Assembly (NCBI GenBank): GCA_902782795.1
Contig: CACZOT010000078.1
Span: 1-8,721 of the forward strand
Direction of reading: 5' to 3'
Origin: an uncultured Eubacteriales bacterium
Lineage (GTDB): Bacteria > Bacillota > Clostridia > Christensenellales > Aristaeellaceae
Length of the DNA: 8,721 nt
Part shown: piece by piece, positions 5,101-8,721 of the stretch
Layout: each line of letters begins with the position of its first letter
How positions within the stretch are numbered: the first letter of the stretch is position 1
Program-made: the position numbers and the translations under genes
Notes under the pieces: generated by a model
The model's input: only the letters and a program-made list of their open reading frames with translations
Databases searched by the model: none
Told to the model about the DNA's origin: nothing

Positions 5101-8100
5101 GCCAGGTTGTGTTCCTTGGCCCGGGGGATGGATCTTGCCGCCCTCTACGACGCCGGGCGCGGCCTCTTCTCCATCGGCTACGACGCCGAGAAGGGCGCGC
5201 TCTCCCCATCGCATTACGATCTGCTCGCCTCGGAGGCGCGCATCTGCAGCCTCGTCGCCATCCTGCTCGGGCAGGTACCGCCCCGGCACTGGGGGCGGCT
5301 TTCCCGCGCCTGCGTGCGGGCCGGGGGCGAGGCGACGCTCGTCTCCTGGAGCGGCACCATGTTCGAATACTGCATGCCGGAGCTCTTCTTCCGCGCCCCG
5401 CTCGAGAGCCTGCTGGGACGGGCCGCGCGCGGCTGCGTGGCCACCCAGCGCGCCGCCGCGGCGGAGGGGCTCTGGGGCGTTTCCGAATCCGGCTACTTTG
5501 CCTTCGACGCCCGCCGCGCCTTCCAGTACCGCGCCTTCGGCGTGCGCTCGCTCATGTGCCGCGACGAGCGCACCGCCCGGGTGATCGCTCCCTATGCCTC
5601 GGCTCTGGCCCTCGCCGTCGCCCCGCGCGCGGCGGCGGAGAACCTCATGGCCCTGGAGAAGGCCGGCGCACGCGGGCCGATGGGTTTTTACGAAGCCCTG
5701 GACATGGCCCCGGAGCGCCTCGGCCCGGGCGGGCGCGGCGTGGTGGCCAGCTGCATGGCGCACCACCAGGGGATGATCCTGCTCGCCTGCGCCAACGCCC
5801 TTACGGACGGCGCCGTGCGCGCCTGCTTCGAGGACCTGCCCGAGGTGCGCGCGGTCCTGCCCCTTCTGGAGGAACCGCCGGCCCGCCCGGGACGCCTGCC
5901 CCGGCGCGGTCTGCCCCGCGAGGACGGACGGCGGCGCTTTCCCTCGTCCCTGCGCTATGTGCGCGAAGGCGCGCCGGGCGAATGTCTCCCGGACGCGCAC
6001 CTGCTCGCCGGCGGTGGTTCCCGGCTGCTGATCACCGCGGACGGCGAGGCCCTCTGGCACGCCGCCGGCCTGCGCGTCAACCGCTGGCGGGGCGAGGATC
6101 CTCTGGCGGGAGACGGCTTCTTCACCCATCTGCGCGCGGAGGACGGCGCTCCGGTCTCCCTCGTAGCGGGCGCGAAGGCGCTCTTCAGCCCGGGCTCGGC
6201 CCTCTTCCGCGCGGATAACGCGCTCTTCGAGGCGCGCACGGCCTTCGTCCTCTCGCCGGAGGACGGCTCCCTTCTGCGGCGGGTGACCGTCGTCAACCGC
6301 ACGGACCGCACCCTGCGCCTGGAAATCCGAGATATCGCCCTGCTCTCCCTCTGCCGGGACGCCGAGGCGGAGGAGCACCCCGCCTTCCACGCCCTCTTCT
6401 GGCGCTGCGCCTTCCCCCGGGGCGGCGGCATGCGCCTTTTGCGCGGCCCGCGCGGCGCGGACCGTTCCCCTGCGCGGCTGGAGTACGCCGTAGGGCCTCT
6501 CCGGCCGGGCGAGACCGTCTCCTACTGCGCGGACGCCTTCCGCCTCCTGGAGCGCGGGGCCTCGCCGCGTTCGGCTGAGGACGTGTTCGCCTCTCCGTTC
6601 CGCCCCGGTCTGCCCGGCGCGGGCCTGAGCCCGGCCCTCGGGGCGCGCGTGCTGATCTCTCTGCCGCCTCGGGAAACGCGGGAGATCGGCTTCGTCGCTT
6701 CCCTGTTCCTGGGCGACGAGGGGCCCGCCGCGCCGCCGATCCCCTGCGCCGAGGGGGAGATGTTCCTGCGCGCCCAGCGTCTCGCCGAAGCCCAGGCGCG
6801 CGCGCTCCTGCGGTTTTTCGACCTGGGCGAGGAGCAGCTGCGCCTCTTCGAGCGCGCCGCCGCCTCCCTCTGCTACGTCCTGCCCCGGGAGCGCGAGGGC
6901 GCGCCCTCGTCCGGAGGGCACGGCGCCGAGGCTCTCTGGGAAGCCGGGCTTTCGGGCGACAGGCCCATCGTGCTCGTGGATGTGCGAAGCCGCCGCTGCG
7001 CCGCGCGCGAGGCCTTGCTCCTGCGCGCCTTCTGGCGCGGCATGGGGCTGCGGGCCGATCTGGTCTTCCTGCGCGCCGAGGCGCCGGGCTACCGCCAGCC
7101 CCTGCGCGATTGGCTGGAGGAACTCCTCGAGAGCGCCGCGCCGCGCGAGGACGTCTACCACCTCTGCCGCGAGTCCCTTTCGCGCGCGGCCCTCGCCGCC
7201 CTGGACCGCCGCGCCGCCCTGCGCTTCGATACCCTCGCTTCGCTGGAGAGCGGCCTGCGCCGCGCCCGCGGGCATGCGGGCCAAATCCTTTGCCCGGAGA
7301 GCGCGCCTCTGCCCGCCGCGCCCCTCTTGTGGAAAGCGGCTTTCGGCGGCTTCGCTTTGGACGGCTCTTATGTGATCGATCTCGCCCCGGGTCGGAACAC
7401 CCCGGCGGCCTGGGCGAATATCCTCGCGGGCCGGAGCGCGGGCGCGCTGGTCACCGAGCGCGGCGGCGGGTTCTTCTGGTTCGGGAACAGCCGTTCGGGC
7501 CGGCTGACTCCGTTCGCCAACTCCGCCTTCGAGGAGGGCTTCAGCCTGCGGATCCTCCTGCGCACGGAAGCGGGCGAATATCTCCTTTTCCCCCGCTGCC
7601 CCGCCGCCCCCTTCCGCGCGGCCATGCGCCAGGGCGAGGCCGTCTTCGAATCGTGCCTCGGGCCGCTTTCGGCGCGGATCTCCCTCTTCGCGGACCAGGA
7701 GGACCCCCTGATCGGCGCGACGCTCTCCCTCGAAGGCGCGGAGCCGATCGCGGGCGAACTGCGCGTGGAGATGGGCCTCCTCCTCGGGGCCCTTCGCCGG
7801 GATACGCGCGCCGTGCGCCTGGCCCCGCGGGAGGACTGCCTTCTCGCGGACGGCGCCATGCCCGGCGCGATCGCGGTCTGTCTTCCGGGAGCGACGGCCT
7901 CCGGGGAGGGCCTCGCCATGCCCGTTTCCCTGGAACCGGGCGCGCCGCTTTCGACCGGGCTCGTCATCGCCCGGGGCGCGGACGCGGCCTCCGCGCTGGA
8001 GGCCGCGCGCCGATCCTCGCCCGCCGAACGCCGCGACCGCACGCTCCACGCCTGGGAGGAGCTGCTCGGCCGCGCGCGTCTGGAAGGCGTCTCGCCCGCC

Positions 8101-8721
8101 GCGGATCTCTTCCTCTCGCGCTGGGCGCCTTACCAGACCCTGGCCGGACGGTTCTGGGGCCGCGCCGGCCTCTACCAGCCCGGCGGCGCGTTCGGCTTCC
8201 GCGACCAGCTCCAGGACGCCCTGTGCCTCCTGCCTCTCGACTCCGGCCTCCTGCGGGACCATCTGCTCCTGTGCGCCGCGCACCAGTTCGAGGAGGGCGA
8301 CGTGCAGCATTGGTGGCACCCGCCGCGCCTGGGCGTGCGCACGCGCGTCAGCGACGATCTGCTCTTTCTCCCCTTCGCCGCCTTCCACTACGTGCGCGAG
8401 ACGGGCGACAGCGCCGTCCTGGAGGAGGAGATTGCCTACCTCGCGGGCGAGCCCATCCCCGAGGGGCGGCGCGACCTCTTTTTTCCCGCCCGGGAGAGCG
8501 CGCTGCGCGAGCCTCTCCACGCCCACTGCCTGCGGGCGCTGCGCCGCGCGGCCTCGCGTCTCGGCGCGCACGGCCTGCCCCTCATGGGCGGCGGCGATTG
8601 GAACGACGGCATGGATCTCGTCGGCGCCGAAGGTCGGGGCGAGAGCGTCTGGCTGGGGGAATTCCTCGCCGTGACGGCGGAGGGCTACGCCCGCGTCTGC
8701 TGCCCCGACGCCGGGGAGCGC
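2116..8721 (+). CDS. ndvB: Cyclic beta-1,2-glucan synthase (NdvB/ChvB/Cgs family), 3' end cut by the window
   Basis: 2202 residues are visible with no stop; family members are usually about 2700-2900. This inner-membrane enzyme makes beta-1,2-glucan from UDP-glucose and closes it into rings. Residues 1-345: divergent N-terminus; MEEFAALPEALRL (137-149) and SLRLADEL (243-250) match family positions, but the usual EWLLDN motif is missing. 349-393: two membrane segments. About 416-700: GT84 glucosyltransferase with WMGRERKRG (503-511), LDADT (547-551), LSHDLIEG (647-654) and HRWTRGDWQ (683-691). About 716-846: further membrane segments. About 856-1245: glycoamylase-like GH189-type cyclisation domain with PPDN, RTSPTNIGLY (901-910), FEYCMPE (1083-1089), WGVSES (1120-1125) and AHHQGM (1215-1220). 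About 1278-1530: first beta-sandwich, HPAFHALF (1421-1428); GLSGDRPIVLV (1611-1621) follows. About 1740-1960: second sandwich, NSRSGRLTP (1791-1799). From 1980: GH94 phosphorylase-like domain with GFRDQLQD (2027-2034), GDVQHWWHPP (2061-2070) and GDWNDGMD (2160-2167), where family members carry the acidic catalytic residue. An estimated few hundred C-terminal residues are missing. Confidence 0.95.
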   Translation, partial: MRDHLQDPSLVREAFLSERDLRACMRSLASSAAGGAPVSLRGRRESRPALTALRAMLDRAGEEDRCPAASRAAESLGLFEAVAFSGDRDRRRFPSLRGEARVARVVRTALAASGMRLSRERLETAVSVFDENLPLRMEEFAALPEALRLETLRAYAAAARDILRVQRDQAAAARYAAGRGPLLRRAAFLEHALRLLRGREPSRLRAELEEAAAREEGGAEGVIRRAHEEQARLTLLMESLPASLRLADELIPEELLRLGECASLLDEDRVYAASDESTRALLREDISRLSRRSGVAEAEIIRASIALSREKDGRPACWYRSTDEGRRVLLARVRPGARVPRIVPDANGSGLIACVALGASALLAAFCALGLPFALVLPGAVCAWSFAAALAGAAASRLVPPRPLPRLEFGRVPEDWRTLVVIPALIPSPERALELAAQLETMAAGEPDGRVEFALVGDFPDAAERSLPGDEAILRAARAACARIPRAHYLHREREWNAASRRWMGRERKRGALMALNRLLLGGENAFSAEGRDGAALAGRFRCVITLDADTRPVPGALRALIATMAHPLVAGRVAVIQPRMARSARGGQTPFARLLGGKAGAAGYGGGASDLYQDLCGQGGFAGKGIYDLAAFAAATESAFPENAVLSHDLIEGFLAGSAFADDIVLLDGFPGTLLSYYKRLHRWTRGDWQLLPFLSGRTPLQKYRMLDNLRESLADPAALLLLLAGILTGRGAAVALGLLCCASGVCYRPLSGEGWLRALCRLALLPNSALCRLDAAARALWRMLVTRRNMLEWVPAADAERLSGRAPRWPRWACAALSLLSLSPGRLALPALLAGLFLVGAPILEGLRETPAERLDARQENYLRDLARDTWRYFAKTTPETGFPPDNVQFDPDIGAAGRTSPTNIGLYMASCAAARELGLIGEDEMRARLSRSAESLEAVEKWRGQLYNWYDPVSLTPLRPRYVSSVDSGNLAACLLLCAGKLRREAPDDPLAARLCSLARGMDLAALYDAGRGLFSIGYDAEKGALSPSHYDLLASEARICSLVAILLGQVPPRHWGRLSRACVRAGGEATLVSWSGTMFEYCMPELFFRAPLESLLGRAARGCVATQRAAAAEGLWGVSESGYFAFDARRAFQYRAFGVRSLMCRDERTARVIAPYASALALAVAPRAAAENLMALEKAGARGPMGFYEALDMAPERLGPGGRGVVASCMAHHQGMILLACANALTDGAVRACFEDLPEVRAVLPLLEEPPARPGRLPRRGLPREDGRRRFPSSLRYVREGAPGECLPDAHLLAGGGSRLLITADGEALWHAAGLRVNRWRGEDPLAGDGFFTHLRAEDGAPVSLVAGAKALFSPGSALFRADNALFEARTAFVLSPEDGSLLRRVTVVNRTDRTLRLEIRDIALLSLCRDAEAEEHPAFHALFWRCAFPRGGGMRLLRGPRGADRSPARLEYAVGPLRPGETVSYCADAFRLLERGASPRSAEDVFASPFRPGLPGAGLSPALGARVLISLPPRETREIGFVASLFLGDEGPAAPPIPCAEGEMFLRAQRLAEAQARALLRFFDLGEEQLRLFERAAASLCYVLPREREGAPSSGGHGAEALWEAGLSGDRPIVLVDVRSRRCAAREALLLRAFWRGMGLRADLVFLRAEAPGYRQPLRDWLEELLESAAPREDVYHLCRESLSRAALAALDRRAALRFDTLASLESGLRRARGHAGQILCPESAPLPAAPLLWKAAFGGFALDGSYVIDLAPGRNTPAAWANILAGRSAGALVTERGGGFFWFGNSRSGRLTPFANSAFEEGFSLRILLRTEAGEYLLFPRCPAAPFRAAMRQGEAVFESCLGPLSARISLFADQEDPLIGATLSLEGAEPIAGELRVEMGLLLGALRRDTRAVRLAPREDCLLADGAMPGAIAVCLPGATASGEGLAMPVSLEPGAPLSTGLVIARGADAASALEAARRSSPAERRDRTLHAWEELLGRARLEGVSPAADLFLSRWAPYQTLAGRFWGRAGLYQPGGAFGFRDQLQDALCLLPLDSGLLRDHLLLCAAHQFEEGDVQHWWHPPRLGVRTRVSDDLLFLPFAAFHYVRETGDSAVLEEEIAYLAGEPIPEGRRDLFFPARESALREPLHAHCLRALRRAASRLGAHGLPLMGGGDWNDGMDLVGAEGRGESVWLGEFLAVTAEGYARVCCPDAGER

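Noticed and set aside
2895..6218. Two long plus-strand open frames (2895-4253 and 4338-6218) inside the glucan synthase gene
   Set aside because: They are in other frames of the same strand, have Arg/Pro-rich composition, lack ribosome sites and cover residues that match the synthase family in the true frame.
2062..8571. Open antisense frame of about 2169 codons on the minus strand
   Set aside because: It is in exact register with the glucan synthase gene, has a low-complexity Arg/Gly/Ala/Gln/Glu composition and no recognisable motif. It exists because the sense gene lacks TTA, CTA and TCA codons.
8041..8721. Possible frameshift or natural end of the glucan synthase near the window edge
   Set aside because: The frame stays open and the GH94 motifs are in normal order up to the last base, so the missing end is simply outside the window.

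Overview
The window is very GC-rich (about 70% by eye). It holds three protein genes: a convincing two-gene operon on the minus strand (cobB, then rsmA) and one very large plus-strand gene that runs off the right edge. All three starts have strong Shine-Dalgarno sites of the AGGAGG type. Together with the Clostridia-like glucan synthase and the many short GC-rich intergenic hairpins, this suggests a high-GC anaerobic member of the Bacillota (Clostridia, for example a gut lineage such as Christensenellales or Oscillospirales). That placement is inference from style, not from a marker comparison.

Layout. Bases 1-115 are non-coding as far as can be seen. They carry two strong hairpins, one a perfect 20-bp GC stem just past the rsmA stop. 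Bases 116-988 (minus) encode RsmA/KsgA, the 16S rRNA dimethyladenosine transferase. Bases 1003-1713 (minus) encode a complete zinc-binding sirtuin, CobB. The two genes are 14 bp apart, and the rsmA ribosome site begins in the cobB stop codon, so they are probably translationally coupled. Bases 1714-2115 are a 402-bp divergent intergenic region. It contains a good minus-strand sigma-70 type promoter (TTGCCA, 17 bp, TATGAT) and seven hairpins. Four of these lie in two diverged direct copies of a 59-bp unit that flank the other three. If the promoter is used, the whole array is transcribed as a leader of about 300 nt on the cobB-rsmA mRNA.

Bases 2116-8721 (plus, 3' end missing) encode at least 2202 residues of a cyclic beta-1,2-glucan synthase (NdvB/ChvB/Cgs family). 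Its domain order is a divergent N-terminal region, membrane segments, a GT84 glucosyltransferase, more membrane segments, a glycoamylase-like (GH189-type) cyclisation domain, two GH94-type beta-sandwich regions and a GH94 phosphorylase-like catalytic domain. The window ends inside that last domain.

The glucan synthase would build an envelope or periphery glucan from UDP-glucose. The cobB-rsmA pair is housekeeping and regulatory: protein deacylation and ribosome maturation. I see no functional link between the two units beyond a shared divergent control region. I found no RNA gene, CRISPR array, insertion sequence or phage gene. The least explained part is the hairpin array in the cobB leader.
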